Shown here piece by piece: positions 43,049 through 53,846 of a stretch of DNA of 64,000 nucleotides. Location of the stretch: NCBI GenBank assembly GCA_030789695.1, contig CM061142.1:602649659-602713658 (forward strand). The letters run 5' to 3'. The stretch comes from Scilla litardierei (lineage: Eukaryota > Streptophyta > Magnoliopsida > Asparagales > Asparagaceae). The first letter of the stretch is position 1. The number at the start of each line of letters is the position of its first letter. A program made the translations under genes and the position numbers. Below the pieces are notes generated by a model. It worked only from the letters and a program-made list of their open reading frames with translations, ran no database searches and was not told where the DNA came from.

Positions 43049-45067
43049 ATGGCCAAGGATAAGGACAAAGGAAAAGAAATTATGAGGGAAGAGGAGCCGT
43101 CTCGAAAGAGACGAAAACAAACACGCCCCCCTTCCCGTACACGAGCACTTACACTTGGTCCTCCACCACCTGTTATCCCCCCTGTGGACCCAATGTTGGG
43201 CCCACACGGGTATATTTTTCGGAACCAGGAGCACAAAGATTTTTACCGTCGGCTTGATGCTCGAGGGCATCTGTCCACTAAGTTTCCGCACGCACGTACA
43301 CTTGTCGATCTCGGTGTCTTCACCGAGGTCGAATCTCTTTTCGCTAACTTAGGATGGTTAGCCTTTCTTAATGCACATGCCGTATCCTACCCGGCACTCA
43401 CACTCGAATTCCTCTCCACACTTACTTGGGAGTCCGGGTCGATCATTAGATTCCGGGTGCGTAACCGTAGTGTCACCACGAACCTGAACACGATTAACGA
43501 TATATTTGGTTTCCCCAATCTCGGGGATGATTCCATCCGACACTACGGGTACACACCCGAGTTTGATGTCGATCAATTCTGGTTCCGCCTCACGCTGATC
43601 CGCGACTACCCCCGAGGAAGGGCCAAGAACTCCTCCATCATTCATCCCGTGTTTCGATTGGCCCACAGAATCATTTCATCTGCATTCTTTCCTAGGGACG
43701 AGTCAGGCACTGTGACTATCCCTGACCTTTTTATCCTTTGGGCCATGACTTTTCCTTATGTCCGGGATGATGATGGAGTTAGCTTCAGGGCCCCTACTGT
43801 CCCCATTCATGGCGGCGATTGGCTTGTTTACAAGCTACTCGAGATCAGCCGGGCCGGTAAGGGGAAGTTTTGTTGCGGGGGCATCATCACGATCATCTGC
43901 TCTCACGCCCAATTCAATATTATCATCCCCGGTAATCTTCCTGCTGCCTCAGGACCCTCACATCTTGATATTGATGTCCTACGGCACATCCACATGATCA
44001 AACCCCGCTCGGATGGCCGCTTCATATTTCATTATGGCCACCCCCCAGCCCCTTACACCATTCTGCCCAACCCCGCTCGCATGACCCTTGCTCTCGTGGG
44101 AGATTGGACTTTCCCTCCTGATCCTGATTTCTTAGCTGGGTTGAATCTTCCTTTCTTTCCCGCAGACGCCCGCAGATCACCGTCCCCTGCCGCCCACTTA
44201 GGCGAGCAGGATATCCCTGCGTCTGGGGGAGATTTAGGGGCTGGCCCGAGTCGTCCCGTTTCTGCTCCGGGACCGATCACGTCTGAGAACCTCCTTGCGG
44301 CCATTTCTGGCCTTGTCTCCTGTGCTGGCATGACCACTACCACCAGCACCTCTTTGACCTTACCTGGCGGCACCACCTCTGCCTCGCGTCAGTCTACGTC
44401 TTTTGGTCGCCGTCAGGTATCTGCCCGTCTGGGGCTTGAGAGGGAGGTCGCTGCCCTTCGTGAGCTCGCCATGTCCTCTGCTTCCTCGGACCCATCGCCA
44501 TCCTCCTTTCTTACTCACCCACGTTTCCTCGCACTTGAGAGGAACGTGGCGGCCATTCTCCGCCTTCTTACCCATATCCACGGACCACCTCCACCTTCAC
44601 CACCCCCACCTTCACCACCCAGGCGATCTTCTCCTCCACCCACCCACACTTCTCCACATCCATCACCCCCCTCACCACATTCCTCCCCTCCCTCTTCACA
44701 TCCCATCCCAGCATCCACTTCACCCCTACCGACCACTTCCACCGCACCCACGCTACCTCACTCCTCCTCCGTCACTCCATACGTGCGCCGGAGGAAATTG
44801 CCGGTGCACTCCAGATCCCTCCCACCACCTCCCACTACCGTCACCACCGCACCTACTTCCTCCACTTCTATTCCTCTCACCACCGCCTTGATCGCCTTCC
44901 TACCACCACCACCCACCACCACCGACACTCCTCCCATTGTTCACACCACCACTGCCCCTACTCCTTCGCCTCTTCCCCCACTTCTCAGCACACCCCCAGC
45001 CTCCCCCGACCACCCATCCACACCCTCTTCCGAGGAGGACGAGGACTCAGCTCCTCCTGCTTTCTAG
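43049..45067 (+). CDS. 3' ORF of Athila-like D (Athila ORF-1-like family), intact
   Basis: 672 codons, ATG at 43049, TAG at 45065. The basic N-terminus (MAKDKDKGKEIM, SRKRRKQTRPPSRTR) suggests nuclear import. Residues about 50-380 hold a globular domain: HGYIFRNQEHKDFYRRL, TLVDLGVFTEVESLFANLGW, TLEFLSTLTWESGS, LNTINDIFGFPNLGDD and LFILWAMTFPYV. It resembles the plant Athila ORF-1 family (PF03078 as I recall). Then a Ser/Gly region, a possible coiled coil (LGLEREVAALRELAMSS), and a Pro/Ser/Thr-rich tail ending EEDEDSAPPAF. No signal peptide or membrane span, so not a plain envelope protein. It is undamaged while gag-pro carries a stop and two indels. Confidence 0.8.
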   Translation: MAKDKDKGKEIMREEEPSRKRRKQTRPPSRTRALTLGPPPPVIPPVDPMLGPHGYIFRNQEHKDFYRRLDARGHLSTKFPHARTLVDLGVFTEVESLFANLGWLAFLNAHAVSYPALTLEFLSTLTWESGSIIRFRVRNRSVTTNLNTINDIFGFPNLGDDSIRHYGYTPEFDVDQFWFRLTLIRDYPRGRAKNSSIIHPVFRLAHRIISSAFFPRDESGTVTIPDLFILWAMTFPYVRDDDGVSFRAPTVPIHGGDWLVYKLLEISRAGKGKFCCGGIITIICSHAQFNIIIPGNLPAASGPSHLDIDVLRHIHMIKPRSDGRFIFHYGHPPAPYTILPNPARMTLALVGDWTFPPDPDFLAGLNLPFFPADARRSPSPAAHLGEQDIPASGGDLGAGPSRPVSAPGPITSENLLAAISGLVSCAGMTTTTSTSLTLPGGTTSASRQSTSFGRRQVSARLGLEREVAALRELAMSSASSDPSPSSFLTHPRFLALERNVAAILRLLTHIHGPPPPSPPPPSPPRRSSPPPTHTSPHPSPPSPHSSPPSSHPIPASTSPLPTTSTAPTLPHSSSVTPYVRRRKLPVHSRSLPPPPTTVTTAPTSSTSIPLTTALIAFLPPPPTTTDTPPIVHTTTAPTPSPLPPLLSTPPASPDHPSTPSSEEDEDSAPPAF

Positions 45068-46220
45068 ATTCACCCCTTTTGTTTTTGACTCCCCCTTGCA
45101 CATATCTGGATTTCATTGATTATATCATTTCGCTAGCACTTTCTGGTCTAGCTTGGGGGAAGTCTATTTTGCTGTGCTGTCGTGCTTTGTTTGTTTTTCT
45201 CATTTTAGATGTGTGTGCTTGTTTTTCATTTTTTGAATGTCGTGTCGTGTGGTTTCATTTTTATTTTTTTTTATTTTCGTATTGTTTAATTTTGATTTTG
45301 ATCTTTCTTTCTTTTTCAATTTTATCTATGTGTTTTCCTCGTTTTCATTTCTTTTTGTGTCAGTGCGTATTCCCCCCCCCCCCCATTTTCATTGCCCTCC
45401 CGTGCTCACTCATATTGCATTGAGGGCAATGCAAACTTCAGCTTGGGGGAGTCGCACTGTGTGCGTCGTTTGAGTCCTTCTTTTTCGTGTTTTTTGTGTC
45501 GTTTTTCATCGTGTTTTTATTTTTTTCTTGTTTTTCTTTTTTTAGCTCTTTCTCCTAGAAATGACTCCTATGATGAATCGCCACAAAGTCACACACACCT
45601 AGCATTGCATCGATGATCACACTCACTAACCCTAGGATTTCGAGTCCTCTTGCATTTCACGCATCGCAGGTCCACTTAGCCTTTTTGTGAGCCGTGTGTC
45701 GTGACTAGCATTTGGTGTGCTTCTGCTTTGCGATTTTACTTTATATACCTGTCCAGGAATGACCCCTAGATTATCATGCTCCAATTTGAATATGCGGCAT
45801 ATGTTTCCACTGTTTGCATGCTATATTTATATCGTATACTTCAATTCGCATGCGTCGGGATTCCACAACTAAGGACTAGGATAACCCATTTAGCCTACGC
45901 TCTATTTAGCAAGAATAGTTTCCTTTGCCCAAGTGTTTAGATTTCGACTTCTTTTTTGTTTTACTTGGTGCAAATCCCCTCGTCGTGTACCGTTCTCCCA
46001 CTTGGGAGAGTACACATGTGTATAGCCAATATCCCAAAAATCCAAAAAAAGGAGAAAAGAAAAGAAAAACCCAAAAAGAAAAGAAAAGAAAAATATGTAT
46101 ATCCAAAAATCCAAAAAAAATACAAATACCCAAAACCCAAAAAAATTCCCGTGTGAATATTTTTTCATACTTGCCAAGAATAAAGGGAAGGCGAGAATTT
46201 GCACCGAGTGTTCTTCTCCA
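45068..46220 (+). other. 3' non-coding region of element D
   Basis: T-rich (45190-45360), with AGCTTGGGGGAAG (45150) and AGCTTGGGGGAGTCGC (45440) purine tracts of the kind that precede Athila LTRs, a run of C (45373-45384) and an AAAAATCC-type A/C-rich stretch (46030-46150). The sequence next to the LTR is AAGGGAAGGCGAGAATTTGC, a possible polypurine tract. Confidence 0.65.
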
Positions 46221-47760
46221 CATATATTCACGCACGTTTTCTTTTGTGTTTCTCCGTGTTTTCCGACGTCTCTTATTCGTTTTCGTATATTTTCCCGTTT
46301 TCTTTCACTTTTCTTTGTTTATCCATGATTGCAGGAGTTCGACCACGTAGGGGACGTTTTACGATGATATCCCAAGTCCCCGGAGCAACGGGAGAAGTCA
46401 CGCGTGATCCAGGGGGTCAAACGTCGAAGAATTTATCTTTCAGCCCCTCACCCGGTCGGTTGATCATCTTCAACCGATCGGGTGATGCACGCGTGCACCA
46501 CCCGGTCTCTACCGCAGCTCACAAAGAAGTCACCCGACCGGTTCACAGACCGGTTCTGCGGGCGGCTGTTCTCTGTTTTTTTCGAGCAGAATTCCAACCG
46601 ATCGGGTGACTCTCACCCGATCGGTTCATCTGTAGCTGAGAAAAAGAGCTGAAGACACGGGCGTCGAACCGACCGGTTCACCCGACTGCTCCAAGATCCA
46701 ACCGATCGCCCAAGAACTCACCCGATCGGTTCATGAGGTCGGGTGAAAACCCGCTGTTTTCTGTTATTTATCTGTAACGGATCAACCAACCGGTTGACTT
46801 GTCAACCGATCGGTTGATGCGTAAGTCTATATATAGAACCCCTAGGGTTCCAGAAACGGGAGAGTTGTATTTTTTTACTGTTTTATTTCCTTGTGACGGC
46901 TGTAATTGTTACTCTTAAGTAAGTTTTCAGATCTTTCTAAAATTTTAGTATTGTCTTTATTACTCCTTTACTTCCGCATTGCAATTGTCCGATTATGATT
47001 TCAACGGTTAAATTTCATTTAGATTGCTTTTTCATGAATTTTTGTGAGTAGTTCCCAAATCTGGGATTTTGGTGGAAACCCCTTCGGGGGCTCTTCCCGA
47101 TGCGTCCATAGGGTTAGGAAATCGATAGGGACTAGGAATCTAACGGTTACGCAAGGCGTTTCATTGTCATCGGCGGGAAAAAGACCGTCTTTGACCGTTG
47201 GGCCAAGGGGGAATAAACTTGGCGGTTGACTCCCTAGCCATAGCTCACGCCTTTAGCGTAGACGCCAAATCCTAGCACGCGGGAGCGGCAGGATGAGACG
47301 TTGGGAGATATCGTTGCGGACTTAGTGCTCCCGGGATCGATCAGTGTTAATGGACACGGGAGTGCCCACTGATCGAATCCGGGAAGTCCGGTGTATCATC
47401 CTGGGCACCGACCGGAATATCGGGCCCATGGGACGCCGGTACCACCTTCAGAGGCAACGTCTCACCATTAGACCCTAATCCCGATCGCTATCCATACCCG
47501 TAGGCCGTATCGGCGAGAGTCTCTCGTCGGGTTGGAAACCAAAGTCCCGGGTTTACTTTCTTTTTGTTCATACGATTTTATTTTCTTTCGTGACAACCAT
47601 CTACCGATTCGGGCTAGCTCGCCCCTCGGGGTGATTCAGGTCCTACCTGACCCAAGCACAACCTCGCCTCCCTGAGTTCGATATTCCCGCACCCTACACT
47701 AACCGTGAAACTTGCGGTAAACGACACCGCGCCGCCGCGACACAAGCGGGGCGCCGGTCA
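46221..47760 (+). repeat. 3' LTR of Athila-like D
   Basis: Identical in layout to 37569-39108 at a constant offset of 8652 bp with about a dozen substitutions, including the palindrome array (46449-46818) and TATA box. Ends GCGCCGGTCA before the GGGTT duplication. The bases before 46221 (TGTTCTTCTCCA) differ from the start of the 5' LTR. Confidence 0.9.
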
Positions 47761-48397
47761 GGGTTGAATAGCGTTTAAGCAATTTAAAAAGATAGTTACA
47801 CCAATTTAAATGCTAACCAACAAAATAGTGCAGAATAGAAATTAAACCCAAAAATGTAACACAAGCAAACACAATTATGTTTCAAGGGTTCGGATTACCC
47901 AAGTCACTCCTGACTTGTTCCCGGTAATCCTACGTCCCTTCCACCCGGATACCTCCGGATACTCAAGTTAGAACCCTAACTTGATGTTACCTTAAAACCC
48001 ACTTGTAGCAACCCTACAAGTGAAATCAAAATACAATCAATTGACCTTGACTCCCACAACCTCGGAGCAAGCAAACCACTCTCACAACCCGAGAGCAAAT
48101 TCAAATAATGAAAATTATGAAATATGAAAGCAACACTTACAATCACCTATGCCTTGAAGTAGAACTTGAAGGAGAAGTGTGTTGTGTGTTGAAAGACTCT
48201 CTTGGAGGAGAGGAAAGCCCTTTCTCTTGACTGCACCAAATGCCTAGAAGATATCTCTTTGGTTCTAGATTGGAAAGCAAGAGATTGAAGATAGGAATTC
48301 TTATGGGTTTAGGATTTGAGATCTTTGATCTTGAGAATGAAAGCTTGAATGATCTTGCAATAGAATGAGTAACCTCTCAATGGAACAGTAGATGCTC

Positions 48398-48410
48398 CTT
48401 ATATAGGTTT
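48398..48410 (-). promoter_or_regulatory. LTR TATA box of Sirevirus B
   Basis: On the - strand ACCTATATAAGGAGC, about 80 bp downstream of the palindrome array and within the LTR; expected core promoter. Confidence 0.65.
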
Positions 48411-48488
48411 CTCAAATCCTTAAAACAGAATTAGCAAAAACCCTTTTGGAATCCGTGAGAAAACTCTCAACGGATAGGTCTGCGCTCG

Positions 48489-49140
48489 CGACAATCGGCT
48501 GTAGAGAAAACCACAGTCGACTGCTGCACAGTCAGATAGGGTAGGTGAGAATTCATAACGGTAACTTACCACGTGGATAGTTGACTGATAAAGCATAGAC
48601 AGTCGACTGTTGAACCAACAGGCGACTGTAAATCCTACAACAGGTGACTGGCCGAAGAATGGTAAGTAGATGAAATCTGGAAAACATCTGGGAGAACAGG
48701 ACATGCGAATGATAAAGAGAAGACAGTTGACTGTTAATCAGAACAGGCGACTGTAATTCCTTCTACAGATGACTGTCAAAACCCAGAGATTTTCCAGAGA
48801 GTTGAGTCAACAATTAGGCTCACAGACAGACGACTGATGCAGCATTGACAGTCGATTGATCCAATAGACAGTCGACTATAAATTCAACATTAGTCGACTG
48901 GCCAAAATAAACAGAGAGACTATGATTTGGGCAGAAGACAGACATGTGACTGATTAACGAAACACAGTCGACTGTCACTTGAACATGCGCCTGTGAATCA
49001 TTCATAAGTCGCCTGAAGAAATAAAACAGAGAAGCCCAAAACTAGACTGTAAAAGTTTGTGCATAACAGGCGACTGTAGAACAAAACACAGTCGATTGTT
49101 TTTGAGACAGGCGACTGTAAAACGTTCAGCAGTCAACTGT
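48489..49140 (-). repeat. ACAGTCGACTGT palindrome array, LTR copy
   Basis: More than twenty motifs: ACAGTCGACTGT, ACAGGCGACTGT, ACAGTCGATTG and variants, spaced 10-30 bp apart over 650 bp. ACAGTCGACTGT is a perfect 12-bp palindrome. The same word recurs in the internal spacer at 61739-61916. Confidence 0.87.
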
Positions 49141-49535
49141 TATAGACATGACATGCACAATCTAGTTTGAAATGAATTGGAATCAAAGGAAGCATGAACT
49201 AAAGACATCCCAAGACAGAAATAAAGATGTGTGTGTGTGCTCCAACAATGTTCTACTTCTAAGCTACATACTAGAAGAGAAATAGGAAAGTTATATTTGA
49301 TGAACTCTCTCTTCTATCCAACGCATGAGTTTGAAGTCTTCTAGGAGCTTCAATCATCATCTACGATCATCCAATCCATTTCATTTGCCTTCAATGATCT
49401 TTGAGTGTCATCCATTGCAAGTAGATCTTCATAATAAGCTTAGGCAATGGATTAACTACAAAATAGGGGATTAGTCACAAGTATTTATGTTTGCTCATCA
49501 TTAACACCAAGTAGGGAGAAGTCCAATACTCGACA

Positions 49536-50146
49536 TTCTCCCCCTTTTTGATGATGACAAACAAACATAAACAAAAAGATAAACAATTGTGCTTAACAAA
49601 AAACTTACTCCCCCTACATAGATGCCAAACAAGGTAGTCAACAAATATTAGGGCATCTATATATCAATTGAAGCAAATGCGTAAGATATGCATGAATGAA
49701 ATGAATTTAAAACATGAAATCTAGGATTTTAAATCCCTATTCATTGTAACTTACTCCCCCTGAATTTAAGGCAACTTCAATCTTAGATTCAAGTGTTATT
49801 AGTATAAACTTAGCACATTCATTATGAATCTTTGTGTTTATTTCTCTCCCCCTATGGCATTATCCAAAAGGTGGGAGTAAAAATAACAACAACAATCGTG
49901 CTAAATAACAACTATCAACAATCAGAGAGTTTAAGGATTTATAAAACTAAAACTCATAAAACCACATCATAAACTTATGTGAATAGAGGAATGGAAGTCC
50001 AATATCAACATTTGAGATACACGAAGAAAACATGTTGTCTCAAATCACATCAAATGAGGAGTACAGCATATATGGAGACAATATCACACGATTCATACAG
50101 ATACGATAAGCAATTATACAATGTGTGAAACGTAAAAAGAAACTGC

Positions 50147-50196
<50 letters not shown>

Positions 50197-50359
50197 CAAA
50201 AGGCAGTATGAGTACAAAATCAAATGAATATCAACATGTCCATCAAATACATCATGATCACAAAAAATACAACTGCATACGCAGACATCATCACCAAATA
50301 TCCATCACTACACAAAATATAACCATCATACAAACATCACTCAAAAAACAAAAAAAAAT
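49536..50359 (-). other. 3' non-coding region of Sirevirus B with four polypurine tracts
   Basis: On the - strand, AGGGGGAGA/T tracts lie at about 49850, 49757, 49612 and 49545, the last touching the LTR. An (AC)n run is at 50151-50190. No protein is encoded. Confidence 0.8.
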
Positions 50360-51334
50360 CTATGAGTGAGGGTCTCCAGGAGCAGCAGATGAAGAATCAG
50401 GCTCTGGGTCAGCAGTGGTATCCTCTGGAGGAGCAGCAGCAGGAGCACCCTGAGTAGTAGCTATGCTAGGATGCACAACGAGATCAGTGATGATGGGTGG
50501 AGGAGGCTCACGAGGCTGGAGAGGAACAAAACGTCTCAGATGCTCAGGGAAAGTCATACCCTGATGCTGGAAAGACAAGAAAGCCAACTCATATAGACCA
50601 GAAACCATCTCAAAGAGAATGTCAAGAGAGGATGGAGTATAGGTAGATGGCTGGTCTGTAGGAGGAACCGTGGAGGAAGATGGAGCAGAAGTGGATTTCC
50701 TCTTCTTTGATGCAGACTGCAGAGCCGAAGAGGACTTCGACTTTGCAGAAGCATCAAGGAGAGGACCAAAAGGCACTGGCTCGTAGGGAGACAAGTCAAT
50801 CCCAAAATGACGAAAGACGAGTGTAAGAAGTCCACCGTAGGGAATGTGAGAGGAGGAAGAAGTAAACTCGACCTTGTCCATCATGTCAAGGAGGACACCA
50901 GCCCAGTTCACGGACATCCCGGAGAAGATCGCGTACATACACCTCAGTATCTCCTGGGAAGGCTGGTCAGAAGATCCGTACTTCGGCAAGATGTTGGACT
51001 TCACCACGAGGTGAACAGCCCAACCCCTAGCCGAGAACATGGACGACCTAACACCAGAAGATAAAGCTGAGGGTATCACACAGAACTTGTCCCGGAGGAC
51101 AGACCGATCAAACTCATCAATGTCAGAAATGGAAATGTTTGCAGGTAGGGATCCAGTGGAAGGAATCCTAAGTATGGTCCCTAATAGAGTGGGATCAATG
51201 AGAATGGGGGTCCCCTGGACAACAGTATCAATAACTCCAGTGGTAGAATACTCACCGCGGTTGCGGTTAGCATAGAAGAGCTTAACCAAAAATGGATAAG
51301 CCCAAGGAGATCCGCTCTGAGAGAAGCCAAAAAT
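50360..51334 (-). pseudogene. Env-position ORF of Sirevirus B, N-terminal part lost
   Basis: Homologous to the ORF at 1188: [55 protein letters not shown] and HIPYGGLLTLVFRHFGIDL, then a Lys/Ser-rich patch (SASKKRKSTSAPSSS) and a Pro/Ala-rich tail ending SSAAPGDPHS. About 310 residues remain. The frame is open upstream only to the junction at about 51330, where gypsy integrase begins, and no ATG start exists; the ~170-residue N-terminus is gone. Confidence 0.8.
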
Positions 51335-51818
51335 GAGAAGTGAATCTACTATCTCTGTCGGATACTATACTCACAGGAACTCCATGCAATCTCACAATCT
51401 CCTCCAGGTATCTCTTAGCCAAAATTTCTGTGGACTGTCCAACTCGGGACGGAATAAAATGTGCCGACTTGGTCAATCGATCAATAATGACCCAAATCGC
51501 ATCATTACCTCTAGGGGTCAGAGGTAGACCGGTCACGAAGTCCATAGTCACATGTTCCCACTTCCATTCCGGAATAGGGAGAGGCTATAACAATCCCGCG
51601 GTTCTCTGGTGCTCAGCCTTCACCTGTTGGCAGACCAAACAGGACGCCACACTCTTGGCTACACTCTTCTTCATCCCAGACCACCAATAGTATTGTTTGA
51701 GATCACGGTACATCTTGGTTCCTCCAGGTTGGATAGAATACGAAGAATTGTGTGCCTCCTTTAATAATTCTTCCCGAATATCGCCACTCGGCACACAGAC
51801 CCGACTCCCAAACCTCAA
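51335..51818 (-). pseudogene. Gypsy A2 integrase, N-terminal half
   Basis: Zinc-binding region HPGGTKMYRDLK equivalent (QPGGTKMYRDLKQYYWWSGM; first His replaced by Gln) with CLVCQQVK, then an in-frame TAG after QRTAGLL (51585) and the catalytic-core start [27 protein letters not shown] and [14 protein letters not shown]. It stops at the junction with the Sirevirus ORF, so the catalytic Glu and the chromodomain are absent. It has no insert at the place where the + element has the 67-bp intron. Confidence 0.85.
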
Positions 51819-51821
51819 TGA

Positions 51822-53337
51822 TTAATCTTCGTGAACACAGAAATTGGTCCGAAGTCCAGCTTCCACCTGCTCTTGAATCCTCTTCAACTTGGCATCCCCT
51901 GACTGAGCTGCCTTAATCCTGTTCACCAAATCAGATTGAATCTGCAGTCCCATCATAACAGTCTTCTCTCCTGGGAGTACAACCTCTATTTCCATCTGTC
52001 GGATTGCCCATCGAAGTTGCGGCTGAGAAGTTAACCTCATCACGGCGGGCAATCGACTAAGAGAATCTGGCACCACGTTCACCTTCCCAGGATGGTATTG
52101 CAGGTAGACATCATACTCGGTGTTTAATTCCAACCATCGACGCTGCCTCATATTAAGCTCCTTCTGAGTGAACACATACTTCAGACTCTTATGGTCGGTG
52201 TATATTTTCACATGCTCACCTAGCAGGAAATGTCTCCACAATTTCAAGGCCAAAATCACTGCTGCCAATTCCAGGTCATTAGTGGGATAATTCAGCTCGT
52301 GTTCCTTCAGTAATCTGGAGGCATATGCTACAAACCATCCATGCTGATGAAGGACACAGCCTAGCCCTCTCCCAGACGCATCGCAGAAAACTTCAAAACC
52401 ACCTGAACGGTCAGGGATGGTTAAGATATGGGCAGTGGTCAAACGATGCTTCAGCTCATCAAACGCACGCTGGCAATCCTCCGACCAGATATACGCAACA
52501 TCCTTCTTCGTCAGATGAGTCAAAGGCGAGGCAATCTTCGAGAAATCCCTAATGAACTTTCGATAGTATCCAGCCAACCCTAAAAAGCTTCGAATATCCG
52601 TGACTGTCCGAGGTATAGGCCAACTTTCTACTGCGACAACCTTCTCAGGATCAACAGACACTCCATCCCCAGAGACTATGTGCCCAAGAAATGCAATCTT
52701 GGTCAACCAAAACTGGCACTTGCTGAACTTGGCATAGAGACGGTGCTGCCTGAGAGTATTCAAAACTATCCGCAGATGCTTAGCATGTTCATCCTCATTC
52801 TTCGAATAAACCAGGATGTCATCGATAAATACCACCATAAACTTATCCAAATACTCGAAGAAGACCTGATTCATCAACCTCATAAAAGTAGCTGGGGCAT
52901 TCGTCACTCCAAAAGGCATCACCAAAAACTTGTAGTGACCATACCGAGTCCGAAATGCGGTCTTCGGAACATCAGATTCCCGCACCTTCACTTGGTGATA
53001 CCCACTTCTCAAGTCCAGTTTCGAATACACCCGGGATCTACCGAGCTGATCAAAGATATCATCGATTCGGGGAAGGGGATACTTATCCTTCACTGTAACC
53101 TTATTTAATTCCCGATAATCGATGCACATCCTCCGTGATACATCCTTCTTATTTACAAGAAACACTGGCGCTCCCCACAGTGACACACTTGGGCGAATCA
53201 ATCCCCCATCTGATAAATCAGTCAACTGATTGCGAAGCTCTGCTAACTCTGGTGCGGTATGGAGCCTTCGCTGTCGGTTGGGTGCCTGGAATCAGATCAA
53301 TAGTAAACTCCAGGGACCTATCTGGGGGTAATCCAAA
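51822..53337 (-). pseudogene. Gypsy A2 reverse transcriptase and RNase H
   Basis: From [20 protein letters not shown] (about 53330) with a frame change near 53252, then [55 protein letters not shown], catalytic [11 protein letters not shown], RNase [17 protein letters not shown] and [20 protein letters not shown]. The linker ends at an in-frame TAA (51822) where glycine is expected before SLRFGSRV. The frame from 53225 down to 51822 is uninterrupted. Confidence 0.9.
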
Positions 53338-53842
53338 GATCATCTGGAAAGATGTCAGGAAAGTCTTCAACAACCCTTGGTAACACTGGCTCTGCTTCCA
53401 TGTCCAAATACTCCACGACCATCGATCGGAACTTCAAAGGCTCAAGCTCACTACTACCATCCCAAAACTCAAACTCTGGATGGTCAGGGATCTGAAAAAC
53501 TATCCTACTTAGGCTACAGTCTATATTAGCATAGAACATTCCTAACCAATTCATACCAAACACTGCTTCATAGTCGGGCAACTCAATTACTAAAAAGTCT
53601 GCATACAACTCCCGCCCCCCGATCTCAACTGGACAGTTCCGTATCCCAGATACACTACAAATGACCCCATTCCCGGTGTGAACATTCCAACTAGCAGCAA
53701 AGGTGTCAACTACTACGGAGTGCTGTGTCACAAACTTCTTAGACAGAAAACAATGTGACGCTCCAGAGTCAAATAGAGACAAGACAGGGTAGGAGGCTAC
53801 TCTAACAATACCTAAAGTATCACAACAATAAAACTCAGCCAA
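53318..53842 (-). pseudogene. Gypsy A2 aspartic protease
   Basis: IVRVASYPVLSLFDSGASHC, HTGNGVICSV, FGMNWLGMFYANIDC, then VVEDFPDIFPDDL. A frame change leads to the stop at 53318. There is no ATG at the start of this frame; it is preceded by TTGTGATACTTTAG, a possible splice acceptor, right before GTATTGTTAGAGTAG. Confidence 0.85.
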
Positions 53843-53846
53843 CTAA

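Larger units (their letters stand above)
37551..47760 (+). mobile_element. Athila-like gypsy element D, nearly intact, no RT/RNase H/integrase
   Basis: Two LTRs (37551-39108; 46221-47760, perhaps from about 46209), outer ends TGAC and GTCA, and target duplication GGGTT at 37546-37550 and 47761-47765. Between them: an Asp-tRNA primer-binding site, gag, protease, a palindrome array with TATA box, an intact 672-codon ORF, and a purine-rich 3' region. The LTRs differ at about a dozen sites by eye over 1540 bp, so insertion is recent. It sits inside the 3' LTR of Sirevirus B. Confidence 0.92.
47761..49535 (-). repeat. 3' LTR of Sirevirus B, main part
   Basis: Starts TGTCGAGTATTGGAC at 49535 right after a polypurine tract. 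Runs to CGCTATTCAACCC at 47761, where element D interrupts it; the last ~40 bp are at 37550-37509. Shares start, a GTAGGATTACCGGG-type block and the end with the LTR of Sirevirus A. Confidence 0.85.
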
